Shown here in pieces: positions 18,157-29,156 of a DNA stretch of 64,000 bases; within the stretch, counting starts at the first letter, position 1; every line of letters starts with the position of its first letter. The translations under genes were made by a program, and so were the position numbers. Source of the DNA: Venturia oleaginea (Eukaryota > Ascomycota > Dothideomycetes > Venturiales > Venturiaceae); contig JABMLP010000010.1 in assembly GCA_013176395.1 (NCBI GenBank), positions 1,240,001-1,304,000 on the forward strand, read 5' to 3'. A model generated the notes under the pieces. The model saw only the letters and a program-made list of their open reading frames with translations, was not told the DNA's origin and did not search any database.

Positions 18157-18474
18157 TGTTTACTGAGTTCTGTCGAGGTTGACTCGGCAACGGGGATGGT
18201 TATTGACGATATTTGAGTTGATGTACAGACGGAGAAGCGTAGGGAAATCGATTGAGTTGGACAACGATTTGACTGAGAAGAAATGTAAATGCGTTTGTTT
18301 CAAGGTCGTTGTTGATGTTGTGTAGAGACATTGGCATCGGACGGGAATGCCTGACAAAACACACACCAACCCCGATTCGGACGAAACAGTTCACTAGTAA
18401 TTGCTAATTTATTTTCCACCATCACCACCAATTCATCCAGCGTCCAATGCCATTACCACCCGCTCTCAGGACTG
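18157..18474. promoter_or_regulatory. Divergent promoter between mad2 and guf1
   Basis: 318 bp lie between the two start codons on opposite strands. The region must contain both transcription starts. The guf1-proximal part is CA-rich. No defined operator is claimed. Confidence 0.4.
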
Positions 18475-20512
18475 ATGCGACAATGCCTGCGAATCGCAGA
18501 TAGCCTTGCCAATGTTTGGAAACACAATGGCTTCCACCGACCACAGCCTCTTCATGGCATCCTCTCCCGCAGCTTCCACATAACCCCAACTCTCCGCGCT
18601 GTCCAACAACTCAAGATAAAATCTGCCCTCGAGCAACGCATCTCAGACATACCCATCGACCGGTTTCGAAACTTCTGTATCGTCGCCCACGTCGATCATG
18701 GAAAAAGTACACTCAGTGATCGTCTGCTAGAATTGACAGGGACAATTAAAGCTGGGGAAAACAAGCAGGTTCTTGATAAATTGGATGTTGAGCGGGAAAG
18801 AGGAATTACGGTCAAGGCGCAGACATGCAGTATGATATACAACTACAAAGGGGAGGATTATCTGTTCCATCTGGTGGATACGCCTGGGCATGTTGATTTC
18901 AGGGCCGAGGTCAGTAGGAGTTATGCTAGTTGTGGTGGAGGTTTGTATTCTCGTCACGTTGAATTGATGGGATACGATGCTGACACTGGAAACAGCACTG
19001 CTTCTGGTAGACGCCAGTCAAGGTGTTCAGGCTCAAACTGTCGCAAATTTTTACCTTGCCTTCGCCCAAGGTCTCACACTCCTCCCTGTCATCAACAAGA
19101 TCGACCTCCCTCACGCTGATGCTCCTCGAGCTCTGGAACAAATGAGGATTGCCTTTGAATTAGAGCCCGAAAACGCCGTCCTCGTCTCCGCAAAGACAGG
19201 AATCAACGTCGAAGCCATACTCCCGCAAGTAATCGAGCAGGTCCCAGCGCCTGTTGGCGATCATACTGCACCATTAAAACTTCTACTGGTGGATTCTTGG
19301 TACGATACGTACAAGGGTGTGATATTGCTGGTTCGTATTTTCGAAGGCCAGATCAAACCAGGCGACCAGATTCGTTCATTTGCCACGAACTTGAAATTCT
19401 TTGTTGGAGAAGTCGGCATAATGTATCCAGATCAACAGCCTCAAACCGTTCTTCGTGCTGGTCAAGTCGGATACATCCACTTCAATCCTGGAATGAAAAG
19501 GATTCAAGATGCGAAAGTGGGCGACACCTTTACAACAGTGGGCAGCGAGAAGCTTGTCGAGCCATTGCCGGGCTTTGTGGAACCGCAAGCTATGGTCTTC
19601 GTCGCAGCATATCCAACAGATCAATCTGACTACACGCATCTGGAAGACAGTATCAATGCTGTGGTCCTGAATGACCGCTCGGTGACAGTATCTAAAGAAT
19701 CCTCTGACGCACTAGGAGCAGGCTGGCGCATTGGTTTTCTAGGAACCCTTCACTGCTCCGTCTTCGAAGATCGCCTCAGGCAAGAACACGGCGCCTCCGT
19801 GATCTTAACTCCACCCTCCGTCCCTTTCAAAATCAATTGGAAGGACGGCTCTTCGACGGTGTGCTCCAATCCAAACGAATTCCCAGACGACGAGTACAGC
19901 AAACACAAAATCATTTCTGTCGAAGAACCGTATGTATCTGCCAACATCGCTCTTCCCGAAGAATACATCGGCAAAGTCATCGAACTATGCGAAGCCAATC
20001 GTGGAATACAAAAGGAATTATCCTTCTTCACTTCAACGCAAGTGATGCTAAAATACGACATCCCTCTCGCACAACTCGTCGACGACTTCTTCGGAAAATT
20101 AAAGGGCGCAACCAAAGGCTATGCATCCCTAGACTACGAAGACGCGGGTTTCGCCCCAGCCTCTATCGTCAAACTCAACTTGTTGGTTAACAAAGTCCCC
20201 GTCGATGCCGTCGCTCGCATCGTTCACACCAGTCAAATTGATAGAATCGGTCGTGAATGGGTTACCAAGTTCAAACAACATGTTGATAGACAGATGTTCG
20301 AGGTTGTCATTCAGGCGGCTGCGGGGCGCAGAATTGTTGCCAGGGAAACTATCAAACCATTCCGTAAAGATGTGTTGCAGAAGTTGCATGCTGCTGATGC
20401 GGGGCGGAAGCAGAAGTTGTTGCAGAAGCAGAAGGAGGGGAGGAAGAAGCTGAGGGCTGTGGGGAATGTGGTCATCGAGCAGAAGGCTTTCCAGGCTTTC
20501 CTGGCCAAGTGA
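18475..20512 (+). CDS. guf1: Mitochondrial translation factor Guf1 (LepA/EF4 GTPase)
   Basis: Exons 18475-18940 and 18996-20512 give 660 residues. The 55-bp intron separates SRSYASCGG from [19 protein letters not shown], which join in frame. The N-terminal 50 residues are Arg-rich and suit a mitochondrial presequence. GTPase motifs are visible: AHVDHGKST (G1), RERGITVK (G2), VDTPGHVDF (G3) and NKID (G4). The C-terminal region ([20 protein letters not shown] and a Lys/Gln-rich tail) is the LepA-specific domain. EF4/Guf1 remodels stalled ribosomes during elongation, in the mitochondrial matrix or at the inner membrane. Length fits the family. Confidence 0.95.
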
Positions 20513-21137
20513 AAGATGTACAGCAAGAGAAGTTTTTTGAGTCCAGATGGATTTTGTATGAATATGTGTATAAACTGTGAAGATATGCCTCGCAGCCTCG
20601 CATCTATATATCCACGCGCCCTGGTTGGAGATCAAAGGACAATGCGAAAATGCTTTCATGAGCGACGGTCGCTTTTTGGCCCAAACTCCAGAACGTCCCG
20701 ACTTCGAACCATCTGAACGTCAATGGTCTTATTGCTACACCAAATCTCTCATCTATTCATCTGTCTGCCGCTCCCTCTTGTCCTAAGATTGCAGATGCTG
20801 TGGTTACTTGCTTTGAGCATCATCATTGCAAAGCGGGTCATGGAACTTGGCGACAGATCTGTAGGTATTTGATAGATTGGGTGAATTGCACTGCCTCATG
20901 GTCAATATCTGTATGGTCTGTTTGGTCAACTGCTTCACTGGTCGGACAGATCCTAAGCCTCGTTTTTGCCTTGTTTTGTCTTCGCGAACATCCTTCACTA
21001 TCTAAGTCGCTCACATTCTGCAATCAGCAGGTGGAATTCATGCATGGATGTCTATTCTTTAGAGACATCTTTTCTCACAATGGAAGCGGCGTAGCATCAA
21101 AGCTCGATGGGAGATCGCTGAGTGGGTTTTGGCAAAG
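20513..21137. other. Intergenic region between guf1 and a hypothetical gene
   Basis: It contains the guf1 3' UTR and the upstream region of the 21138 ORF. Frames at 20516-20786 and 20800-21177 overlap each other and show no recognisable motif. Confidence 0.35.
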
Positions 21138-21756
21138 ATGGAGGACCCGCCAAACACCATGGCTCACATCGCACTAAATGCTCTGCATTGCTTTGCGCAA
21201 TTTCTGGGGGAGACTTTCCAAAGTGACAAACCGGGACTTCCAGACTGGATCAGCCCATTCCTACAGCGTCTACGCGACGCCGGTATTGACATCCACCAGT
21301 CAGCAGGATCGGTCAACATCGTTACGGACATAAAGCCGTGTTCGTGCTGTCCTGGTGGTGAAACACCAACAGCCACTCTTACAAAGATTCTCGCCGCATC
21401 GATATACCGCCCAGCTGAAGCAACCGACATTAAACAAACCCCAATTCTTCAGGAAGCCGTCACAATTACTCTGACAGTATGGGAAGAAGCATTCGATATT
21501 GACAGCATCACAGCACTCGACTATGCACCAATGTCTAGTCCGACAGGAAATGTTCAATCAACTCGACATGACGCATACCTGTCTCGACATGGCGAGTGTC
21601 ATGAAAGCGCAAGCTCCCGTTTCGCTAATCGATCGCGAAGAAATGCAAGGAATCCATGAGGAAGAGGGAGGATTGAGCAGACAGCTCGATGAGCTAATTG
21701 TTGCATATGATACAGAGCGTGCACAGTATCAGGGCGATGTCAGGGAATTTTTGTAG
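21138..21756 (+). CDS. Hypothetical protein, two-exon model
   Basis: ATG at 21138 opens a frame that reads MEDPPNTMAHIALNALHC. It continues through a Cys-containing stretch (DIKPCSCCPGG) and ends in an Asp/Glu-rich segment near 21530. A GT-AG intron at 21533-21596 (64 bp) would carry it into another frame that is rich in charged residues and ends at 21756 (DELIVAYDTERAQYQGDVRE). The model gives 184 residues with the join in frame. Without the intron the frame ends at 21659 in a low-quality tail. I recognise no domain. Coding status rests on the two charged, coherent frame segments meeting at a plausible intron. Confidence 0.4.
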
Positions 21757-23319
21757 GCTGAGAACAACAACAATTGCACCCAGAAATACAGCCTTCATTG
21801 TCCTCTTTTCACGACCTATTTACGACGTCCTTTCCTTACCATGTGATACCAACAGCGTGGTTGGTGACGGGGGAGTTACTAAGGTTAGGCTATTTGCAGG
21901 ACCACTTTGTGTCGTAACGGTGAAAAAGACGTGGTTATTATGTTATAAGTGAGATGGATTTGTATTGGATTGGGGTACTATGGTAGATATTCGGTCGCGC
22001 GGCCTCACTCTCATTAAGCCGCGTTTTTATATTCTCTATCGTATTGGACTGGTGAGGGCCATTTGAGGGTAAGGGTAAGGGTAAGGGTGAAGAGAGCAGT
22101 GAGAGAAGTGCATTTTATGAGTTTTAGATATGACTTTCGGGATGAGATGATTTTTTGATCCCAATGTCTCGGCGATATGAATCTAGGAATTCGAGGAATT
22201 GGAGCAAACGAATAAATTAACATGCAGAAGGAAAAGTAATAATTCTCGCTCTCATAATGCTGAGAAGCGAGATCCGTTATACAAGATCAAGAAATGAAAA
22301 GAGCAAACGATGATCCAACGACGACACGGAGAAGACATCTCGAAAGCATCGACTAAATCCAAGACCAAGAAAATAAATTTCCTACTTCCACAAATTAGAT
22401 AGAATCCCGCCTTTGGACGGTCATGACCGATCCGACTGAACAAGGACACTTTTACTTATGAAAAGAATCGATATCCATATCCACCCGAATCCCAACCTTC
22501 TCAACCCCCATCCCACCTCATTCCATCCCCAAATCAACCAACCCCTACCCCGTACGCATCACCAAAAATCTCCATCAAAACATACAACAGTCGTTCGCCT
22601 TACCTGCCAGCCACCACCACCAGCCAAGCCCACCATCAATACCATAACTTATCTAGTACAGCAGACCACTATCCCCCCATATCTCAGCATCCACTTCACT
22701 AGAAGAAAAGCTAGAAGTTATAATGGAGATGAATCATCCAGTCAGTTAATGCACGAGCTACTTTATCCAGACATTATTTGTCTATGCGGAGACCAACGAG
22801 ATGGAGAAAGAGGTGCGGATAGTGGATATTTGGATTTAACGGAGAGACTGGACGGGGTAGGTTTAGGTTAAGGGGATGGGAGAGAGCTGCGCTGTGGTAT
22901 GCTGTGGTATGCTGTGGTAGATGAGTAGGTCGAAAGCTTCACCAAGTCTAACAAAGTGGTTCGGGGGTATGTTCGTGGTTAGTGAGATCATGTAGTACCT
23001 TGCTTCTTCCTTGGTGTGTCTAGATGTGCAGAACGGCCGCGGATATACGGTAGTCAGCTGAATTTCGCATTGTGGAGGGGTCTTCGCATTTATATATGTA
23101 AAAGTCGGCTATTTCCACACAGCGAATGAGCCCAGGCAGAAACTTAAATGGAACACAGTCCGATGAGATCTTCGCTATCGTGGGAAATGACCATATACGT
23201 GCTGGACTGTGAGGAAGTCCTCCGTACCAGGACGACTTCGCGATTCCCATCTCATCGATCCTCCAAATTCTTCAAATCGTATCGGAAACCATTGCATTCC
23301 AATCATTGCTGGAAAGCGT
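21757..23319. other. Intergenic region with short simple repeats
   Basis: No convincing gene. A gggtaa run (about four units) lies near 22066-22090, and a 10-bp unit (gctgtggtat) is repeated three times at about 22891-22919. A Pro/Thr-rich frame at 22458-22871 has the composition of random C-rich DNA rather than of a protein. Confidence 0.4.
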
Positions 23320-24924
23320 CTAGACAGCTGGAAACAATTAGTACATGGGGATAAATACTTGAAGGGAACAGAACTTACGTGCAGAGTTTGGTAGTCGAAG
23401 GAGTGCGGCCGGAAAGGTTGGAGCTTGAAAGCCTGGTTCCATATCCTCACCGGCAACTTCCGATCCAGCGACTGATTCAGGTGGTGTCTCATGAATCGTT
23501 GAAAGGAATTCAGTGGAAGAACTCCCCGATGATGTGCTTACCATTGCTGCATCATTCTCGAGCTCTTCTGCAATTGATACGAGAGGCTTCGCAGAGACGA
23601 GGGTCGGCACATTAGCAGGCTTTGGTGCGACGAAGCTAGTATTTAGGACCACCTCTATAGCCGAAGTGCCATCTGCATTTACGAAGACCACCTTCAGTCC
23701 CTTGTAAAGTGCTTTGCCGATGCGCTCCTCAGTGCGTCCACAGCTGTTCAAATTCAGCATCTGGGCCAGAAACCAACCGAACATGAGGAAAGCTTGGTGT
23801 GCGAGCCAGACATGAGCGTAATCGGTTTTCAAGGCGAAGAATGCGACAACGAATGGCAGTGGTCCAAGACAAAGAGCAAGGGAGATCATGATGATTCGTT
23901 CGACTGATATATTGCGAATTGGTTGACCGTAATACCCAAAGAAGCGATGAACAAGTGCGTGTTCACCTTCGATAGAACTCAGGCGACTGCCCCCAAACTG
24001 GATCTCGAAGATTGCAGTGTTGTTGGCGAAGGACTCGGCATTGAGTACATGGAATGTTTTGCGATCAACCGAGACGATGGCGAAAAACAACTTGACAGCA
24101 AGCGGATATGCCATCGCGAACAAGAAGGTGAAGTATCCAGGGACGCGGATGGCAATGAACCCATAGTAGACCATGAACGCTATGGCCGGAAGCTCGCTTA
24201 CCACGATGTCGACAAAATAATTTGCGTAGGACTTTTTTTCTGTGACAATATATGGCTTCGGGCCTCGAACTTTTTCGTCCCAGTTGTCGACAGTGAAACG
24301 CTGCTTTTCTTCGTCGTACTTGTGGATGGCACGAAATTTGAGGCGGTTGTGCTCAAGAACCTCATAGTCAAACTTGGCGTGTACCTTGCTGTGCGGGATT
24401 AACTCGAGGACTCTGGCCCAGAAACCGTTACCAACACCAGCCACAGCCCCATTGGATTGGGTGCGAGAGAGGGCGTGATGAGCGGGATAGAATGAAGTAC
24501 CCAAGGTGTTTCCGAACGCTGAATTGCTCTTGTGGGTCGCTTTGTTCTTGGGGTTGTTCTTCGGATCAAGGAGACCGTGTAGACGGAAGACTTGGAAACA
24601 CTCAAGTAGTAGTTGAAGTGTTGAGCAGCCGAGAGAAGCGGTGGCCATCAGATGCAAATTGGCGACGAAATCGGTTGGATCGGAGTTGTAAAACCGAGCG
24701 GGGTGTAGGAGGCGTTCAATAATGACTGGATCTGCGAGGTAGCCACCGAGCGTAGTAAGAAGGCATAGGATTGTAAGCTTGAGGTGTAGGTCGCTGGAGG
24801 TGATGACAGGCATGGTGGCGGTGTTGGTGGACATGGCTTCGTTGATGGTGGATACGTTTCTACGATAGATATGGTGAAGTAGGTACTGGCGACGCTGACG
24901 GAGAGTTGCGACGAAGCCAGCCAT
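23320..24924 (-). CDS. Multi-pass membrane protein, fungal-specific, function unknown
   Basis: Start is ATG at 24924 (MAGFVATLRQRRQYLL); the frame upstream of it has no ATG. Exon 1 runs to 23379. A GTAAGT donor and an intron of about 50 bp lead to a short last exon 23327-23320 (Pro-Val-stop), giving 517 residues; reading through the donor instead adds about 10 residues. At least five hydrophobic segments are visible: LTILCLLTTLGGYLA, ELPAIAFMVYYGFIAI, YFTFLFAMAYPLAVKLFFAI, IIMISLALCLGPLPFVVAFF and AFLMFGWFLAQML. The C-terminal 100 residues are hydrophilic and Ser/Glu-rich, probably cytosolic. I recognise no transporter or enzyme motif. Confidence 0.75.
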
Positions 24925-25269
24925 GGTGAAGTGGTGGGTGGTGTTGAAGGAGTTTGTCGGTTCAGCGATAGCAGTATTAGGCGGGACCGACAATTGATCA
25001 CGCGGTCGGACCGTGGACGTGTTGTTTATTTTGATAGCATCATTGGCAGTTCCGGCATTTATATCTGGATTATTCGAGTCAATAGAAGATAAAGTGCGAT
25101 GAGCTCCGGACGAGATTTGCCTTAGCAGATTTTCGCTATCGTGTCAATGTTGAGTTTGTCGAGTGGACTTCCCGCTTTGTGATGATATCGAGCATGCCAG
25201 ATAACTCAGCTGCTTTCATTCATCATCTGCTTCTCCGGTTCATGTTGGAATTCACTTCAATTCCCCATC
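24925..25269. other. Intergenic region between the membrane protein and the FRG1-like gene
   Basis: 345 bp without a gene. It holds the membrane protein promoter and the 3' end of the FRG1-like gene. Nothing else seen. Confidence 0.35.
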
Positions 25270-26079
25270 TCAAGCAAACTTATCATGCTTGCTCTTGACC
25301 TTGACATCCAACAGCTTCTCTCCAAAATTGCCCTCCCTCCTTGCTCGCTTCAGCGTCTTGACTTCGTGATCCTCCAACTCCCTGCCTACCATCTTCTCCA
25401 ACTCCTTCCTCGTGATTTTGCTCAACGCCTTCTCCTCCTTTGCAACTTTCAACTTGGGCTTAAAGCGTGCCTGCATCTTTATCCGCAAACTACTCGTAAA
25501 TTGTATTCCTTCCGCATCGCCCCTAATTTTATCCAAACCTGCCCCCTTCGCTTCTTCCACCTCTATGAACTTCTCTCGTGCTGTCTGTATTGCGAATTGT
25601 CCGGGTGAGTCGGATACGGAAATGACAGTGAACTGTTCTTCTGGACCCACGGCTTCCTTCGTCGCGTTCAGAATGCCAAATTTGTCACAGCTCAGGTATT
25701 TCCCATGGTGGCCTTTGAAGCTGTGTCCTGCCGTTCCAACCACTCGATTCGCGACCCAGACTTGTCGTACATCGTGCGGCTCTGAGGTTGTGGCATTGTT
25801 TTCGACCATGTTCTCGATGGGTATTGGGAAAATGGAGCCGGCGGCGTCGCTAGAAATTGCCGAGGGAGTAGGCGTGGGAAGGAGGAGTATTATAGGACCT
25901 GTGATATCTGTAGGAACATCGGCAGCAACCCAGGAATCATCCTCGTCTGCGGTATTGGTGTCGGGCGCGTTTGTGGTTGTGAGGGCTTGCGACTCCGGGT
26001 CTGCATCTGCCTCTGCTTGCGCTCTCTTTCTCTTCTTAGAAACTTTCTTGTCGCCTTTGAAGTGGAGTGCTTTGACCAT
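25270..26079 (-). CDS. FRG1-like nuclear protein (fascin-like beta-trefoil fold)
   Basis: 269 residues from ATG at 26079. The start MVKALHFKGDKKVSKKRKRA is the typical FRG1 N-terminus with a nuclear localisation signal; a longer in-frame start at 26199 would add 40 unrelated residues and is less likely. Residues about 95-200 hold the trefoil-like core with GHHGKYLSCDKFGILNATKE and GQFAIQTAREKFIEVEE. The C-terminus is Lys/Arg-rich (ITRKELEKMVGRELEDHE, then a basic tail). FRG1 proteins locate to nucleoli and Cajal-type bodies and are tied to RNA processing and actin bundling. It is divergent with the 2OG oxygenase gene. Confidence 0.88.
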   Translation of the reverse strand: MVKALHFKGDKKVSKKRKRAQAEADADPESQALTTTNAPDTNTADEDDSWVAADVPTDITGPIILLLPTPTPSAISSDAAGSIFPIPIENMVENNATTSEPHDVRQVWVANRVVGTAGHSFKGHHGKYLSCDKFGILNATKEAVGPEEQFTVISVSDSPGQFAIQTAREKFIEVEEAKGAGLDKIRGDAEGIQFTSSLRIKMQARFKPKLKVAKEEKALSKITRKELEKMVGRELEDHEVKTLKRARREGNFGEKLLDVKVKSKHDKFA

Positions 26080-26225
26080 GGTGGTTTGCGTGAAGCTGTG
26101 GTCTTGGGGGTGATATAATACTGGTATGGTCCAGGTCGTGCTTGGGTTGGAGGTCTTCGGGGACTTGTTCGGAATACCTCCGCCCAGGAAAAACACCATC
26201 CTCTCTAACAGCCAACATTATCAAC
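26080..26225. promoter_or_regulatory. Divergent promoter between the FRG1-like gene and the IPNS-like oxygenase gene
   Basis: 146 bp separate the two opposed start codons, so both core promoters are packed together. The tatggtccaggtcgtgcttgg stretch and a TATA-like gatataata lie inside, near 26110. Confidence 0.4.
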
Positions 26226-27407
26226 ATGTCTACGAACGGGGCCGCAAAGATTCAGCAAGCTGTAGCTGTCAGTCTGGATGAGCTGCGCGATGGTAAATTC
26301 CATCTTTGAAATCACTTCGCTACTTCATCATTGATGGCAACGATAGGCTCGGTACCCTTCGAATCGCTGGAGGAGGCATTCGGACCGGCTTCTTTGGGCA
26401 TTATCGTTGTCAAAGGACTCCCAGATGGGTTTCAGAGCAAGAGGAAGAATTTACTTTCCTGCGCTTCTTATCTCGCAAACCTGCCAGAGGTTGAAATTGG
26501 TTCGTCTGCTCCATCGGGTCACCGAGCCGACAGAGGACTGATGTTTTCAGCCAAACTCGAGCATCCAGCTGCGAAATGGCTGGTAGGCTGGTCATGTGGG
26601 AAAGAAACTCTCAAGGACGGCAAATTCGACACCATGAAAGGATCCTACTATGTCAACTGCAATCCATCATTCGCAGAGACTAAAGTCCAGGCTGAGTTGG
26701 CCGAGAAGTATCCGTCATTCCCAGAATATACAGCTTGCAATGTATGGCCGCCTGAAGAAACCTTGCCTGGATTCGAGGAAGCCTTTCGAACTCTCTGTCT
26801 ATTGATCATTGACGTTGCAGTCCTTGTTGCGAGAGCCTGTGACCAGTACGGCCAAGCTAAAATTGAAGGATATAAACCCGGCTATCTCGAGCACGTCGTC
26901 AAGACAAGTCATGTATCAAAAGCTCGATTACTCCACTACTTCCCGATGTCGCTCGAGAGTGCCCCAGCCTCCGGAGACGAGGACGATTGGTGCGCTACCC
27001 ACGTCGATCACGGTTGTCTAACTGGTCTTACATCCGCTATGTTCATCGATGAGGCTGTACATAAGCCTATTCTCACAAATGGTTTTCAACAACTCCCCGA
27101 ACTCGATGCTTCTCCTGATCCAAAAGCTGGACTCTACATCCGATCACGATCTGGAGATATTGTCAAGGTTGGCATCCCCAAGGATTGTCTTGCGTTCCAG
27201 ACTGGTGAGACCTTGGAAATTATCACGAAGGGGAAGTTTAAAGCTGTGCCGCATTTCGTTAGAGGTGCGGCGCCAGGTAAGGGTGGGGCGATCGCGAGGA
27301 ACACGTTGGCTGTTTTCACTCAGCCTAATTTATGGGAGATGGTTGATGAAGAGAGGGACTTTGCTGCTTTCGCCAGGGGAGTTGTTGCGAAGAATTCTTC
27401 AAAGTAG
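26226..27407 (+). CDS. IPNS-like 2-oxoglutarate/Fe(II) oxygenase family protein
   Basis: Exon 1 is 26226-26292 and exon 2 is 26347-27407, giving 375 residues. The 54-bp intron joins LDELRDG to SVPFESLEEA in frame. The first two iron ligands are visible in CATHVDHGCLTGL (His-x-Asp), and the distal ligand is probably the His of KAVPHFVRG, followed by the Arg expected to bind the co-substrate. The upper part, GYYVNCNPSF-like and NVWPPEETLPGFEEAF, is shared with a large class of fungal proteins resembling isopenicillin N synthase. The substrate is unknown. Most such genes are stand-alone, so a role in a metabolite cluster is not implied by sequence. Confidence 0.85.
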
Positions 27408-27997
27408 GCACAGGAAACACTGATGTTCAGCTCGTTCACCACTAAATTAGTGAATCATCTCGTGGTCCTGAAAGACGCTCAGTCTAAGCGCGACTTTACT
27501 AGCGTTGTCTGGCCAAAATAGGTATCTTTGGCAATTGGATAAGTTGAGGCTTTAATAGCTTTTATCTAGTTAACCAGTTGATAGGTTGGGGTTTTACTGG
27601 ATCTGGTCATTAGCCGGCGTCTTTGTTTTGCCATCTCCCTTCAAATATTTTCCGGTCACAACTGAGTTCAATTAGCCGGGCTCGATAATTCGCGAATTGG
27701 TCGTGCACTATCAAGAACAAGGCCAAGTCTCACATTTTTAGGTTGATTGGATTGGACCTAGACACGCATACGGGTTTTGTATGTTACTCTCAAGCGGAGC
27801 TTGCCTCCCAGTTTCAAAAAGTCTCTTCTTCCTCTCTTTGAAAATTACGCAAGTTGCAGAAAGGTTGCGCATGACAAACATCAAAGTTTAAATTACCATT
27901 TCTTTCATCAATATTCTATTCTCGCTCATTGTTGTATACAACCCCATATTTGCCGTATGATTCACCAATCCCCTGACTTTGCCTCGCTGACCAATCT
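27408..27997. other. Convergent intergenic region
   Basis: 590 bp between the oxygenase stop and the SDR stop. It is AT-rich and holds 3' UTRs. No ORF of interest and no repeat seen. Confidence 0.35.
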
Positions 27998-28749
27998 CTA
28001 AAGATGCTGCTTCACAGAAAAGTCTTTGTAGCCGGCACCTTTTACAAAGGTCGCCAACCAAGGTCCCTGCTCCTTGCCTTCCGACAGCTCAACATAGAAT
28101 TTCCCATGCGCCTCACCGTTGATAGCGCTGTACACTGGAGCACCATCTTCCTTCCTCTCATCCGCGTAGTAGAATCTGCTTCCATTAGTATTCATCGTCT
28201 TGAATCTTCAACAAGGATAACTTACTTGTACCCATCAGCCTTGTAAGCCGTTGCCGCAGACTCCAGGAAATGAGCCGTTCCGGATTTGCCAATGCCGTTG
28301 CTCATCAATGGAGGCAGGATTTGCAGGTTCAAGATATTGCCGGTGAAGATGAATGTCTTGGACGCCGACGAGGGGAGGGTAGCGAAGGAATTGGTCGCTT
28401 CTTGTGCTGCTAGGAGAGTGCTGACAGTGTTGATGTTCAGGTCCTTGATGATGTCGGTGAGCGGAATGCTGAGTGGGTCGGCTTTGTTCATGTGCGAGTT
28501 GGCTGCGGCGTTGTAGATGACTACGCTGGGCTCGCCTAGCTTTGAACGGACGTCGGAGAAGATGGTTGGGACTGAGGTTGGGTCTGAGAGGTCGCCTTGG
28601 ATGTGGAGATAGCCCAGGGATGCTGAGGTTAGAGATGCAGAGCGGGAGACTGTTGCAATACGATAACCTTTTTGTGAGAATGATTTTGCTACTTCAGTTC
28701 CTACGTTCTTGCCGAAGCCGAAGATGAGGGCGGTTGGTGCTTTTGACAT
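27998..28749 (-). CDS. Short-chain dehydrogenase/reductase-like protein, atypical active site
   Basis: Exon 1 is 28749-28226 and exon 2 is 28175-27998, with a GTAAGT donor and a TACTAATGGAAGCAG branch/acceptor, giving 233 residues. A Rossmann fold starts at once: ALIFGFGKNVGTEVAKSF replaces the usual TGxxxGxG. The NNAG-type motif appears as VIYNAAANS. The catalytic YxxxK is not canonical: the segment reads LMSNGIGKSGTAHF, so the Lys is kept but the Tyr position is Asn. Related small SDR proteins with GIGK in place of YSxSK occur in fungi. It may bind NAD(P) without standard reductase chemistry. It sits 408 bp from the broken Zn2Cys6 regulator. Confidence 0.82.
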
Positions 28750-29156
28750 GGTGGACTGAAGAACGTTGGAAGTAGTGGTGTGGGAAGAAACAGTCGAGTA
28801 TGGATATTGCTGAAGGCCAGTTCTGGATGGTTTGGTGGTGGATGTAAAGTCGATTTCAGATGGCCTTATATAGCTGTGGACTTGCTAACAAAAGATGGTT
28901 GCTCAGCCTTGTGAGCCTTGGAGATGATCATGTCCATATTCGGTCTAGCTTACCCGGAGCTCTGAAGATGGTTTGTCATCGCCGAGCTGCTGACCAGCGC
29001 TTTTATCTCCTCCTTCATTACTCATCACCAAAGCGGCAGGCTTTAAGAGATGGAGCTCCGGCTCCAGCTCCGGCTGTACGAGTACCCTTCCTTCGCAGCC
29101 CACTGCCATCTCATACCTCAATCACCACGTATGCGCGCTTTGCAATCAAGTCAAGA
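28750..29156. other. Intergenic region between the SDR and the Zn2Cys6 pseudogene
   Basis: Holds the SDR promoter and the presumed promoter of the regulator. A short gctccggctccagctccggct repeat lies near 29052. No gene. Confidence 0.35.

Noticed and set aside
22060..22095. Interstitial telomere repeat (gggtaa run)
   Set aside because: The unit is TAAGGG, not TTAGGG in any rotation or on the complement, and there are only about four copies.
22458..22871. 137-codon Pro/Thr/His-rich ORF
   Set aside because: It mirrors a C- and A-rich tract with few stops; the composition is not protein-like.
24925..24993. Longer N-terminus for the multi-pass membrane protein
   Set aside because: The upstream frame starts at TTG, not ATG; ATG at 24924 is the first real start.
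25400..26113. Plus-strand ORF of 233 codons opposite the FRG1-like gene
   Set aside because: It is the antisense shadow of a recognised protein-coding gene.
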